A stretch of DNA of 64,000 nt from Collinsella aerofaciens (GTDB lineage: Bacteria; Actinomycetota; Coriobacteriia; Coriobacteriales; Coriobacteriaceae): NCBI RefSeq assembly GCF_902364945.1, contig NZ_CABJFS010000004.1:1-64000 (forward strand). The letters are read 5' to 3'. Below the pieces are notes generated by a model. It ran no database searches. It was not told the origin of the DNA and worked only from the letters and a program-made list of their open reading frames with translations. Positions 33,625 through 42,830 of this stretch are shown here, in pieces (within the stretch, counting starts at the first letter, position 1; each line of letters opens with the position of its first letter). Position numbers and translations under genes: made by a program.

Positions 33625-35226
33625 GTGTCTGCAACCATCAAACCCTTCACCGACGAGTTCGAAGAGTATGGTCGCGATGAGTCTCGCGCATCGGGCGAGG
33701 CCTCGAGCATCTCGTTTCCGACAACGGAAGACGAGGTCCGTGCCATTTTGGAAAAGCTCCATGCCGAGCGTGTCCCGGTAACGGTTCAGGGCGCCCGAAC
33801 CGGCCTTGCCGCCGGTGCCGTGCCCCACGGCGGGCATATCCTCAATACTTCCCGTATGAATCGCTACTTGGGCCTTCGCCGCGATGAACAAGGCCAATTT
33901 CTGCTGCGCGTGGAGCCGGGCGTTGTGCTCTCGGAGCTGCGCAAGCAGCTGAGCAAGAAGGTGCTGCCGACTGCTGGTTGGGACCAGGCATCGTTTGAGG
34001 CCTACGAGGAGTTCCAAGAGGCCCCCGAGCAGTTCTTTCCCACCGATCCCACCGAGGCGTCTGCCTGTCTGGGCGGCATGGCGGCATGCAACGCCTCCGG
34101 CGCCCGCAGCTACGCTTACGGCCCCATGCGCCCGCATATCACGGGACTCCACGTCGCGCTGGCTGATGGCGATTTGCTTGAGCTTCAGCGCGGCGAGGCT
34201 TTTGCCCAGGGCCGCCACCTGTCGCTCGTGACGGCAGCGGGCCGTGCACTCGAGCTCGATCTTCCTGACTACACCATGCCCAAGACAAAAAATGCCTCAG
34301 GCTATTTCGTTGCGGACGAAATGGACGCCATCGACCTCTTTATCGGTGCTTGCGGCACGCTCGGCGTTATCACCGAGCTCGAGATTGCCCTGCAGACGGC
34401 GCCTGCGGTCGTTTGGGGTGTGAGCTGCTTTTTCGATAGCGAAGACAAGGCCGTGTCCTTTACTGATTCCGTGCGCCCCGTCCTGTCCCACGCGGCTGCC
34501 ATCGAATATTTCGATGCGGGCGCCCTGGATATTCTACGTCGCCAGCGCGAGCAGTCGACGGCGTTTGCCTCGCTGCCGGCGCTCGACAAAGAGGCGAAGG
34601 TCTGTGTCTACGTGGAGCTCGACTGCGATGACGAGGCCCAGGCGACCGAGGAACTGTACCACCTGGGATGGGTGCTCGAGTTTGCGGGCGGCAGCGACGA
34701 TGCGACATGGGTCGCGCGCACCGAGGTCGATCGCGAGTGCCAGCGGTTCTTCCGCCATGCGGTCCCCGAGAGCGTCAATATGCTTATCGACGAGCGCCGC
34801 CGCACGGATCCCACCATCACCAAACTGGGTTCGGACATGTCGGTGCCCAATGCACGCCTTGCCGATGTCGTGGCCCTCTATCGCCGCACACTGGTCGAAA
34901 GCGGGCTTGAATCTGCTGCCTGGGGGCACATCGGTAACAACCATCTGCATGTGAACATCCTGCCGCGCGATGCGCAGGACTACCGTCGCGGTGGCGAGCT
35001 GTTTGCCCAGTGGGCTGCGGAGGTAACGGCTATGGGCGGTGCCGTTTCTGCCGAGCACGGCGTCGGCAAGATCAAAGCGGGCTTCTTAGAGACAATGTAC
35101 GGTCACGAGGCCATGGTCGAGTCGGCGCGGCTCAAGCTCCAGCTCGATCCCGACGGGCAGCTGGGTCGCGGCAACCTGTTCTCGGAGAAGCTCTTGGATG
35201 AGCTCGTCCAGAAAGGGGGCGCGTGA
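33625..35226 (+). CDS. FAD-binding lactate/glycolate dehydrogenase, LctD-like
   Basis: A 533-residue flavoprotein of the GlcD/D-lactate dehydrogenase family, here beside EtfB and ferredoxin-EtfA. The PCMH FAD domain shows PVTVQGARTGLAAGAVP and SACLGGMAACNASGARS. The C-terminal FAD-linked oxidase domain shows HIGNNHLHVNILP and SAEHGVGKIKAG. In Acetobacterium woodii the same trio (LctBCD) oxidises lactate to pyruvate, driving NAD+ reduction with reduced ferredoxin as co-donor. The start is GTG at 33625 behind AAGGGGG. The Etf genes follow directly with coupled starts. Confidence 0.85.
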   Translation: MSATIKPFTDEFEEYGRDESRASGEASSISFPTTEDEVRAILEKLHAERVPVTVQGARTGLAAGAVPHGGHILNTSRMNRYLGLRRDEQGQFLLRVEPGVVLSELRKQLSKKVLPTAGWDQASFEAYEEFQEAPEQFFPTDPTEASACLGGMAACNASGARSYAYGPMRPHITGLHVALADGDLLELQRGEAFAQGRHLSLVTAAGRALELDLPDYTMPKTKNASGYFVADEMDAIDLFIGACGTLGVITELEIALQTAPAVVWGVSCFFDSEDKAVSFTDSVRPVLSHAAAIEYFDAGALDILRRQREQSTAFASLPALDKEAKVCVYVELDCDDEAQATEELYHLGWVLEFAGGSDDATWVARTEVDRECQRFFRHAVPESVNMLIDERRRTDPTITKLGSDMSVPNARLADVVALYRRTLVESGLESAAWGHIGNNHLHVNILPRDAQDYRRGGELFAQWAAEVTAMGGAVSAEHGVGKIKAGFLETMYGHEAMVESARLKLQLDPDGQLGRGNLFSEKLLDELVQKGGA

Positions 35227-35228
35227 AG

Positions 35229-36044
35229 ATGAGCGATTTCCATATGGTGGTGTGCGTCAAGGCCGTGCCGGGCAGCACCGAGGTCAAGATGGACCCCAAG
35301 ACCAATACCATCGTGCGCGATGGCAAGCAGGCGGTCATTAATCCCTTTGATGCGAGCGCTTTGGAATGCGCGCTGGCGCTGAAGGACGACTTTATCGGCT
35401 TTGGCATGGATGTGCGCGTGACGGTGGTGTCGATGGGCATCCCCGCGACCGAGTCGCTGCTGCGCGACTGCATCGCTCGAGGCGCCGACGACGCGCTGCT
35501 GCTAACCGATCGCGCCTTTGCAGGTGCCGATACCCTGGCAACCACCTATGCCCTCAAGTGCGGCATCGAGGCGCTCGACGAGGACTTCGACCTGCTCATC
35601 TGCGGCAAGATGGCGGTGGATGGCGATACGGCTCAGATTGGTCCCGAGCTTGCCGGTGCCTTTGAGATTCCCTGCGTGACCGACGTGAGCTGCGTGCAAA
35701 GCGCGGGCTTTACGACGTGCGGCTCGCTGGCGCTTGTTCACGGCTGCGATGCCGGCGAGGAGACGGTGTACCTGGAGATGCCGTGCGCGATGACGACTGC
35801 CAAGGAGATTGGCCAGCTGCGCATGCCGAGTATTGCCGGTATTCGTGCGGCCGAGGAGGCGGACGTGCGCGTGGTCAACGCTGCCGACGTAGACGCCGAC
35901 CCCGCGCGCTGCGGTCTTGCCGGGTCGCCGACGCAGGTCGTGCGCTCGTTTGTGCCCGACCGTGACCAAACGTGCGAGGCCGTTGACGGAACGGCGTCCG
36001 AGCAGGCGGCAAAACTTGCCAAGATTATCGAGGGGATGGCGTAG
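35229..36044 (+). CDS. etfB: Electron transfer flavoprotein beta subunit, LctB-like
   Basis: EtfB carries flavin and AMP/FAD and forms a dimer with EtfA that passes electrons to and from the lactate dehydrogenase. Visible family blocks are VVCVKAVPGSTEVKMD, NPFDASALECALALKD and CGKMAVDGDTAQIGPELAG. ATG 35229 is chosen because AAGGGGG is well spaced; the GTG at 35223 overlaps the dehydrogenase stop and would sit too close to it. Length is 271 residues, normal. Confidence 0.9.
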   Translation: MSDFHMVVCVKAVPGSTEVKMDPKTNTIVRDGKQAVINPFDASALECALALKDDFIGFGMDVRVTVVSMGIPATESLLRDCIARGADDALLLTDRAFAGADTLATTYALKCGIEALDEDFDLLICGKMAVDGDTAQIGPELAGAFEIPCVTDVSCVQSAGFTTCGSLALVHGCDAGEETVYLEMPCAMTTAKEIGQLRMPSIAGIRAAEEADVRVVNAADVDADPARCGLAGSPTQVVRSFVPDRDQTCEAVDGTASEQAAKLAKIIEGMA

Positions 36045-37250
36045 ATGAGCGGACTGATTATCGATAGCGAAGCCTGTATCGGCTGCGGTCGCTGCGTTCG
36101 CGCCTGCGCCTCGGGCGGTATCGTAGTGGAAGGCGAGCGGCCCAACCGTTGCGCACGCGTAACCGACGGCTGCATCCTATGCGGCGGGTGCGTCGACGCC
36201 TGCCCCGTCAACGCTATCTCGATCGAGCGTGACGAGGCCGCTGGTGCGGTGGACCTTGATGCATATCGAGACATTTGGGTGTTCGCGCAGACCGACGAGC
36301 ACGATACGGTGACTCCCGTTGCCTATGAGCTTATGGGCAAAGGCCGCGAGCTTGCCGATGCTCGCGGCTGCCGTCTGGTGGCACTGGTCGGTATGGCCCC
36401 CGAGGGTTCTCTCGGTGACCTGGAGCATCTGGTTTGCGCAGGCGCCGACGAAGTCCTGGCCTGTCGCGACAAGCGTTTGCGTCAGAACGATGCGGAGGTC
36501 TACGCCCGCTTGATCTGCGATTTGGTAGCCGAACGCAAACCCGAGGCCATCCTATACGGTGCGACCGCTTTTGGCCGCGAACTGGCACCCGGCGTTGCCG
36601 TGCGCTTGCAGACGGGCCTTACGGCTGACTGCACCGTACTTTCGATGGATACGGAGACGGGACTGCTGCAACAGACGCGTCCGGCGTTTGGCGGCAACCT
36701 GATGGCCACCATCGTCTGCCCCAATCATCGTCCCCAGATGGCAACGGTTCGTCCCGGCATCTTTAAGGCACCCGACTTTGACTACGGCCGCTCCGGCACG
36801 ATCACCCAGATATCGCTTGCGGATGATGCTAAGGCCCGTGTCGAGATCTCGATTCCCGCCGAGGAGTGGGGGCAGCAGGCCTCGATCGCCGATGCCGAGC
36901 GCCTGGTCGTGGTGGGTCGCGGCATTGGTTCCAAGAAAAACCTGCCGCTGATGCGAAGGCTCGCCGAGGCTCTGGGAGCCGAGCTTGGCTGCACGCGACC
37001 TGTCGTGGAGGCCGGCTGGTTGGAGTATCGCCATCAGATTGGCCAGACCGGCGTATCGGTTTCGCCCAAGCTTCTCGTGAGTATCGGTGTTTCGGGCGCC
37101 ATCCAGCATCTTGCCGGCATCGGTGGGGCGGAGTGCATTATCGCCATCAACGAGGACCCGGATGCCCCCATTTTTGGTGCTGCCCAGTACAAGGTTGTTG
37201 GGGACGCCGTCGAGGTCGTCGAGGAGCTGCTGGCCCAGCTTGAGCGCTAG
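36045..37250 (+). CDS. etfA: Electron transfer flavoprotein alpha subunit with N-terminal 2[4Fe-4S] ferredoxin domain, LctC-like
   Basis: The first 60 residues carry two four-cysteine clusters (C11, C14, C17, C21 and C43, C46, C49, C53). The EtfA domain follows, with the FAD-binding C-terminus VSPKLLVSIGVSGAIQHLAGI and IAINEDPDAPIF. The fused ferredoxin is characteristic of Etfs in electron-bifurcating or confurcating complexes such as LctBCD. At 401 residues it is longer than plain EtfA, as expected with the extra domain. It follows etfB directly, and its stop overlaps the stop of the convergent HD gene by two bases. Confidence 0.9.
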   Translation: MSGLIIDSEACIGCGRCVRACASGGIVVEGERPNRCARVTDGCILCGGCVDACPVNAISIERDEAAGAVDLDAYRDIWVFAQTDEHDTVTPVAYELMGKGRELADARGCRLVALVGMAPEGSLGDLEHLVCAGADEVLACRDKRLRQNDAEVYARLICDLVAERKPEAILYGATAFGRELAPGVAVRLQTGLTADCTVLSMDTETGLLQQTRPAFGGNLMATIVCPNHRPQMATVRPGIFKAPDFDYGRSGTITQISLADDAKARVEISIPAEEWGQQASIADAERLVVVGRGIGSKKNLPLMRRLAEALGAELGCTRPVVEAGWLEYRHQIGQTGVSVSPKLLVSIGVSGAIQHLAGIGGAECIIAINEDPDAPIFGAAQYKVVGDAVEVVEELLAQLER

Positions 37251-38059
37251 GCGCGCGCCAGCCAGTCGCGCATCTCGTCCTTTAGGCGCTCCCAGGTCGC
37301 CTGCGTGGCGGGATCGGTAAAGGGGCGCACAATGCCAAAGGGTGCGTCGAGCAGTCGGTAGATATCGCCCTGCTCGCGCGCCAGCGCACGGCTTGCCGGA
37401 TAGACGAGCTCAAACATAAAGCAGATGAGTCCCACCAGGTAGTCTGCGGGCTCGTTGCGTTCATCGCGTGCGACGCAGCGGTGCTCGTCAAAGGCGGCGA
37501 GTGTCGGCGACGAGAAACGGCTGCCGAGAAACGTCTTCTCGTCCACCTTGAGGATGGTGTCGACGGTGCTGTTGGCGATGGTGCGCATAATGTCGATCTT
37601 GTCACCATCGCGCACGATATCGCAGAAGCTTCGCGTGCGCACGTCGAGCTGCGCGGGTAGACGGAAATCGCTGTGATAGGCAATGCTCGCTCGGATGAGC
37701 TCATCTTCTGCCGGGTCATCGATAAAGTCGCGGATGCTCGTTACGGCGGGTGCATCGGCGGGATTCTCGCCAAAGAGGACCTCGATGCCCAGCGCCGCAT
37801 GGCTCATGCTCTCGGCGTCCTTAAAGGTGTCCCAGCGTCGCAGCTGCTCAAAGCGGCCCATATCGTGTAGCAGGCCGCAAAGCCATGCCAGGTCAATATC
37901 TTCTGACGACCAGCCCTGCTCGCGCGCTACGGCATCGCATGCCTCGGCCACGTGGTACGTATGCTCGATTTTGAGCGCGATGCGTGGGTTGGTGGCGTCG
38001 TAGGCATCGGTGTAGCTTTTGAAGGCCGCGCGCGCCCGGTCTCGATCGATAGCTGTCAT
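37247..38059 (-). CDS. HD-domain phosphohydrolase
   Basis: A 270-residue HD-superfamily protein with metal ligands in EHTYHV (H33/H36) and LLHDMGRF (H65, D66), and a distal DGDKIDIMR. These proteins cleave phosphoester bonds in nucleotides; the substrate is unknown. The ATG follows AGGAAGTCATT. Its stop (37247-37249) overlaps that of etfA on the other strand, so there is no room for a separate terminator. Confidence 0.78.
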   Translation of the reverse strand: MTAIDRDRARAAFKSYTDAYDATNPRIALKIEHTYHVAEACDAVAREQGWSSEDIDLAWLCGLLHDMGRFEQLRRWDTFKDAESMSHAALGIEVLFGENPADAPAVTSIRDFIDDPAEDELIRASIAYHSDFRLPAQLDVRTRSFCDIVRDGDKIDIMRTIANSTVDTILKVDEKTFLGSRFSSPTLAAFDEHRCVARDERNEPADYLVGLICFMFELVYPASRALAREQGDIYRLLDAPFGIVRPFTDPATQATWERLKDEMRDWLARA

Positions 38060-38185
38060 AATGACTTCCTAAAAAGTTGTGTCTTTCGATCCGGTGGCAA
38101 TTGTAGGTGAACTCGGTTGCTGTCGGATGATGATTCTGCCGTGTCGCTACATGCGGCTCGGAGACCTTGTAAGGATGAGAAGCGT

Positions 38186-38878
38186 ATGGTGCTCAAAATC
38201 GTTAGAACCGTCTGGCCAGTGATGCTTACCTATGTTGCAATAGGCGCGCCGTGCGGAATGATCATGGGGCAGACGGGAATGGAGCCCTGGATGGTCTTTG
38301 CCCTGAGCAGCACGTTTGTGACGGGCAGCGGTCAGTTTATGATCTGCAATCTTTGGCTGGCGGGCGTACCGACACCTTCGATTATCGCGAGCGTTGCCGC
38401 CATCTCCTCGCGTTTTGCGCTTTACTCGGCATCGATCGCGCCGCATCTGACGGGTGCCTCGAAGCGTCAGACGCTGGCTGTTGCCGCGACACTTACCGAG
38501 GAGGCATATGGCATCTCGCTTGCCAAGTTGGTTGAAGGGGAGGATTGGGGCCCGCGCGAGTCCTTTGTGCTCAACGTGATCCTCATCGCAACATGGGGCG
38601 TTTCGTGTACGATGGGCGCCATCGTCGGCGCCGTTGTCGATGTTCCCACCGCCATTGCAGCCTTTGTCTGCACCTCGCTCTTTATCTGCCTGCTCTTTTC
38701 GCAGCGGCTGTCGCGCGGCAACGTTGTCGCGGCGGTTTCGGGCGCGGTGTTCGTCGCCGTATGCAAGTTCTTGGGCCTCGCGAATATTGCCGTGCCGGCA
38801 AGCGTCGTGGCCGGTATTGCCATTGCGCTGGCGTGCGATGCTGTATTTGACGGAAGAGGTGCCCGCGATGCCCGTTAA
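38186..38878 (+). CDS. azlC: AzlC-family branched-chain amino-acid exporter subunit
   Basis: A 230-residue integral membrane protein with the AzlC hallmarks GAPCGMIMGQTGMEPW, GSGQFMI and a polar block EEAYGISLAK. AzlC and AzlD together export branched-chain amino acids or similar compounds. I use ATG 38186 behind AAGGATGAG rather than the 38117 start, which adds a non-hydrophobic leader. It overlaps azlD by 11 bases. Confidence 0.85.
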   Translation: MVLKIVRTVWPVMLTYVAIGAPCGMIMGQTGMEPWMVFALSSTFVTGSGQFMICNLWLAGVPTPSIIASVAAISSRFALYSASIAPHLTGASKRQTLAVAATLTEEAYGISLAKLVEGEDWGPRESFVLNVILIATWGVSCTMGAIVGAVVDVPTAIAAFVCTSLFICLLFSQRLSRGNVVAAVSGAVFVAVCKFLGLANIAVPASVVAGIAIALACDAVFDGRGARDAR

Positions 38879-39191
38879 CGAGTTCTTGGTTCTGTGGCTG
38901 TCGTCGTGGGCTGCTATCGCGTTCTTTCGCACCGCGCCGGCGTTCGCCTTGCGCGGGCGGACCCTGTCGCCCCGCATTACCGAGGCCCTGGGCTATATCC
39001 CGCCCGCTGCCTTTGCCGCGCTGGTCGCCAACGACTTGGTGAGTCCCAGCGCGTTCGACGCGGGACTCTGGCCTGCCTTGGTTCCCTGGATTGCGGCCGC
39101 CGGCGTCGTGGTCGTGGCGGTCAAGACAAAATCGATGCTGTGGTGCTGCGTCTCGGGCATCGTACTCTATATTGTCTTGAGCCTTATATAG
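38868..39191 (+). CDS. azlD: AzlD-family branched-chain amino-acid transport subunit
   Basis: A 107-residue protein with three or four hydrophobic helices and the AzlD pattern FRTAPAFALRGR, LGYIPPAAFAALV and VAVKTKSML. It is the partner of AzlC and overlaps it by 11 bases, so both come from one transcript. The ATG at 38868 lies inside the end of azlC. Confidence 0.85.
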   Translation: MPVNEFLVLWLSSWAAIAFFRTAPAFALRGRTLSPRITEALGYIPPAAFAALVANDLVSPSAFDAGLWPALVPWIAAAGVVVVAVKTKSMLWCCVSGIVLYIVLSLI

Positions 39192-39341
39192 GGCTGGCGT
39201 CGCGGGCGCCGAATCTCGTTCCATCCCAACTTGTAGAATTTTTCACCGAGCTGGTCTATTTCTTCTGGTACCATGGTCAAACTTTACTGTAGCAAAGCGT
39301 GACGTGGGCTTTTGTACCCCGTCAGCGGAAATGGGGGTTTC

Positions 39342-40364
39342 ATGGCACAGGAAGCAACCGCCAACGAGCAAAAGAAATTCAAGGTCCCGCGCATCCCGGG
39401 CGACATCATGATCTATCCCATGATCGTCGGTCTTTTGCTCAACACTTTCTGCCCGCAGGTTTTTGAGATCGGCGGCTTCTTTACGGCTGCCTGCCGCGGT
39501 GGGTCCAATACCATCGTCGCCGCGATCCTGCTGTTTGTGGGCGCCGGCATCAGCTTTAAGTCCACGCCGGGCGCCATCAAGACCGGCATCGTCGTGCTGA
39601 TCCCCAAGCTGGTCGTCGCAGCGGCTCTCGGCCTGGGCGTGGCATATTTCTTTAACGACAACTTCCTGGGTCTGAGCTCCGTGTCTATCATCGGCGGCAT
39701 CACGTTTTGCAACATGGCGCTCTATACGGGCATCATGGGCGAGTTCGGCGATGAGTCCGAGCAGGGCGCCGTCGGTATCCTGTTCTTTACGGCCGGCCCT
39801 GCCGTCACGATGATCATCCTCGGTGTTTCCGGCCTCGCCAACATTCCCATTGGCACCATTATCGGCTCCATCTTGCCACTCGTTATTGGCATGGTTTTGG
39901 GCAACCTGTTCCCGTTTATCAAGAACCTGCTGGTTCCCGGTGCCAATCCCGCGATTGCCGTCATCGGATTTCAGCTCGGTGCGTCCATGAGCCTGTCGAG
40001 CTTTATCACCGGCGGTATTTCCGGCATCTTGCTGGGCCTCATCACGCTCTTTATCGTCGGTCCCATTACCTTTGCCTTCGAGCGCCTGTGTGGCGGCAAC
40101 GGCAAGGCGGCCGTTGCCTGCTCCACCATTGCCGGCACGGCCATGACCACGCCGGTCGCCCTCGCCGAGGTCGCTCCGCGCTATGCCGAGCTTGCGCCCA
40201 CCGCGTATGCGCAGATCGCCACTGCCGTCATCATCACGGCAATCATGGCCCCGATTCTGACTGGCTGGGTCGATAAGAAGTTCTGCCACGGCAAAGAGGA
40301 TCTGTCGGTCGAAGGCGTCGAGGCTATTGAGGAGGCCGTCGCGACCGACATTGACGGCGAGTAA
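39342..40364 (+). CDS. kdgT: 2-keto-3-deoxygluconate permease, KdgT-like
   Basis: A 340-residue proton-coupled permease with the family opening IPGDIMIYPMIVGLLLNTFCP, about ten hydrophobic helices and NMALYTGIMGEFGDE. E. coli KdgT imports 2-keto-3-deoxygluconate from pectin and alginate breakdown. No kdgK, kdgA or other hexuronate genes are adjacent, so substrate and regulation are inferred from family only. ATG 39342 follows GGGGGTTTC; an earlier in-frame start adds ten residues. A hairpin at 40414-40453 follows. Confidence 0.85.
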   Translation: MAQEATANEQKKFKVPRIPGDIMIYPMIVGLLLNTFCPQVFEIGGFFTAACRGGSNTIVAAILLFVGAGISFKSTPGAIKTGIVVLIPKLVVAAALGLGVAYFFNDNFLGLSSVSIIGGITFCNMALYTGIMGEFGDESEQGAVGILFFTAGPAVTMIILGVSGLANIPIGTIIGSILPLVIGMVLGNLFPFIKNLLVPGANPAIAVIGFQLGASMSLSSFITGGISGILLGLITLFIVGPITFAFERLCGGNGKAAVACSTIAGTAMTTPVALAEVAPRYAELAPTAYAQIATAVIITAIMAPILTGWVDKKFCHGKEDLSVEGVEAIEEAVATDIDGE

Positions 40365-40413
40365 TCGTCGACGCGAGTCAATCAAGCCGGCGTGTGCAAT
40401 TCGCGCCGTATGG

Positions 40414-40453
40414 GCGCCCGAACGGTGGCTGTTCTGCAGTGACGTTCGGGCGC
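40414..40453 (+). terminator. Stem-loop terminator after kdgT
   Basis: GCGCCCGAACG (40414-40424) and CGTTCGGGCGC (40443-40453) form an exact 11-bp stem around 18 bases. The following T-run is weak (TCTGCTATGATTCCCTTT). Confidence 0.6.
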
Positions 40454-40554
40454 TCTGCTATGATTCCCTTTACCCCTGCGGAGAAAGGGGTGTTTGGCGC
40501 CTAGGCGCGACTCGGGCGATTCTGGCCACTTGGATATTGAAGGGAGGGCGTCTA

Positions 40555-41697
40555 GTGATTAAGGCACTCAAGATCGAGATATTCCTGCTGTGCATGATTA
40601 TTCTTATCGGGCTTGCCGTACGAAGCCGTCGCTCCCTGTTCTCGAGCACCCAGCAGCTTTTGTTTAGCATGCTGGGCTACACGTCTGCTGCCTACATTTT
40701 CTTCGATATGATCTGGACGCTCTCGGACGGCGTGAACACTCCTGTAGGCATCACGGCCAACTGGATTTCCAACGCGGTCTCGTTTTCGCTGTTCGCCATC
40801 GCGTGCCTCATTTGGTTTTTCTATTCCGAGACGATGCAGGGCTCACGGCTCCTGACCACGCCCTACAGGGTGGTACTTTTAACGTTGCCAACCGCATTGG
40901 TGGTCGTGCTGGCATTTACCAGCTACTGGACGCACGCTATGTTCTATATCGATGCACAGGGCGTATATCGTCGCGGCTTTGCTTATATGATCCAGCCCAT
41001 CGTGAGCTACTGCTACGTTATATATACGTCCTTGCATGCCTTTATTCAGGCTCAAAAAGTCGAAAGCCTGCAAAAGAAGGCCATTTATCACACCCTAGCC
41101 TTTTTTGCGATTCCCGCTCTGGTGGGCGGTACCTTCCAGGTTTTGTTTTCGGTACCGGGCCTTTGCGTCGGTATAACGCTGAGCATCCAGCTGCTCTATA
41201 TCATCTGCCAGGAGCAGCTGATCTCGACCGACCCGTTGACTGGCCTTAACAATCGCAACCGTTTTGAGACCTATATGCTGTCGCTGTTCTCGGGTACTGA
41301 CCAGGGCGATGGTATGTATCTGCTTATGATGGACGCTGACGGCTTTAAGCAGATTAACGACCGGCATGGACATGTTGAGGGCGATCATGCCCTCCAGGTC
41401 ATATCTGCTACGCTCAAAGAGGTCTGCTCGGCGTCTGGTGGCTTTATCGCGCGTTATGGCGGCGATGAGTTCGTGGTGCTCCAGAAGGCAGCAGCGGAAC
41501 AGGACATCATAGACCTGTGTTTGGCGATTAACGACGAGCTCGCTCGTGCCGAGGTGCCGTATCTGTTGCGGATGTCCATCGGCTATGCGCGGGTCGGTGA
41601 TGGTGTCGATACCTGGCAAGACTTACTTCGCGCTGCCGATACGGAGCTCTACCGCGTCAAGGCCGAGAAAAAGAAAGCCGGCGTCCAGATACGCTAG
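40555..41697 (+). CDS. Membrane-bound diguanylate cyclase (GGDEF)
   Basis: About seven hydrophobic helices (residues 1-225, a 7TM-type sensory module) precede a GGDEF domain. The catalytic signature GGDEF is at 302-306, and DPLTGLNNRNRFE marks the domain start. It would make cyclic di-GMP in response to an external cue. No RxxD inhibitory site precedes the GGDEF motif, so product feedback is unlikely. The GTG at 40555 follows GAAGGGAGGG; the upstream frame has no membrane or sensor features. Isolated gene. Confidence 0.85.
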   Translation: MIKALKIEIFLLCMIILIGLAVRSRRSLFSSTQQLLFSMLGYTSAAYIFFDMIWTLSDGVNTPVGITANWISNAVSFSLFAIACLIWFFYSETMQGSRLLTTPYRVVLLTLPTALVVVLAFTSYWTHAMFYIDAQGVYRRGFAYMIQPIVSYCYVIYTSLHAFIQAQKVESLQKKAIYHTLAFFAIPALVGGTFQVLFSVPGLCVGITLSIQLLYIICQEQLISTDPLTGLNNRNRFETYMLSLFSGTDQGDGMYLLMMDADGFKQINDRHGHVEGDHALQVISATLKEVCSASGGFIARYGGDEFVVLQKAAAEQDIIDLCLAINDELARAEVPYLLRMSIGYARVGDGVDTWQDLLRAADTELYRVKAEKKKAGVQIR

Positions 41698-41796
41698 AAA
41701 AAGGGGCGCACGCTTGCGTGCGTGGCGGCCCTCAGCTTACCGATGTACTCCATTAAACTAAAGTGTGCGAACGCCATTCCTAAAAAGGTGAGCTCG

Positions 41797-42731
41797 CTAG
41801 GCCTTTTTAGGCCTGTTGACGATGATGATGCCGCCGCAGACCAACAGCAGGGCAACGATGACGGTAACGGGGCTCGTGCCGGCGCCCTCGCCGAGCAGCA
41901 GCGCGCTCAGCAGCACACCAAAGACGGGGTTCATAAACCCAAAGACCGAGACGCGGCTGACGGGGTTGACGGCAAGCAGGCGCGACCATAGCGAGTACGC
42001 GACGGCGGAGATGAGTGCCATATAGATAATGAGCGCGATGGCGGGGATGATCGCGGTGGGGGAGAGCGTGCCGCCCATCAAAACCCGATGACGGTAAGGA
42101 CCAGGCCGCCGACCAAGAACTGCCACCCGGCAAGCAAGACGCCGTCATGCTCGCGCGAGAAGATGCCAATGAGGCAGGTCGAAAGGGCACCCGCGATGGT
42201 GGAGGCCAGGATAAAGCCCTCGCCGTCGAGCGTAAAGCCAAAGGTACCGTTCGCGCCCGAAAGGTTGACGAGCGCGACGCCGGCAAAGCCCAGCACACAG
42301 CCTAGTACCTTGGCCGCATCGAGCTTTTCGGTGCGAAACGCCAGGGCGGCAAAGAGGATGGCTAGGAAGTTGGCGCTGGCCTCGATGATGGAGCTCGACA
42401 TGGCGCTGGCGCGCGAGAGTCCCAGGTAGAAAAAGAAGTACTGCCCGATCGTCTGGAAGAGTGACAAGACAAAGATGGGCTTGATATCGCGTGCCTGTGG
42501 GACGAGCAGACGGCGCTGGGCCACGCTCATGCCAACAACGACCAGCATGCCGGCAAGGGTGAAGCGCAGACCCGCGAAGAGCAGCTGCGAGGCGCTGTCG
42601 TGCGCGGGAATGCCAAAGAGCGCGTAGCCGATCTTGATGCAGGGGAAGGCGGAGCCCCAGAGCGCGCAGCAAACGAGACAGCCCAGGATGAGTCCGGGCA
42701 GGGTGGCGAGATACGGCTTGCGGCTTTCCAT
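41797..42731 (-). pseudogene. EamA/DMT transporter interrupted by a frameshift
   Basis: A ten-helix drug/metabolite transporter broken into two frames. The first part (42731 down to 42078, 217 residues, MESRKPYLATLPG...LTVIGF) ends in TGA. The second (42078 down to 41797, 93 residues, MGGTLSPTAIIP...NRPKKA) continues in the -1 frame and completes the second EamA repeat. The break is at GGGTTTTGATGG, where one extra T would restore a single frame of about 311 residues. TGA and ATG overlap (TGATG), so coupled reinitiation into two chains is also possible. It may equally be a sequencing error in the T-run. Confidence 0.7.
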
Positions 42732-42756
42732 GATGTCCTTCCTACATGCGCGAAGC

Positions 42757-42793
42757 AAAAAAGAACCCGCCACCGGATGTGTCGGTGGCGGGT
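42757..42793 (-). terminator. Rho-independent terminator of purL
   Basis: On the minus strand ACCCGCCACC pairs with GGTGGCGGGT (plus-strand positions 42784-42793 and 42765-42774). A TTTTTT run follows (plus-strand A-run 42757-42762). This is a textbook intrinsic terminator 38 bases after the purL stop. Confidence 0.88.
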
Positions 42794-42830
42794 GTTGTTA
42801 CCCGAGGGGATTGTACCCGATGGGAAAGCT

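Noticed and set aside
42070..42090. Programmed -1 frameshift in the EamA gene
   Set aside because: GGGTTTT matches a slippery heptamer by composition, but it is in the wrong phase for tandem slippage in the zero frame, and no downstream pseudoknot is evident. An indel is simpler.
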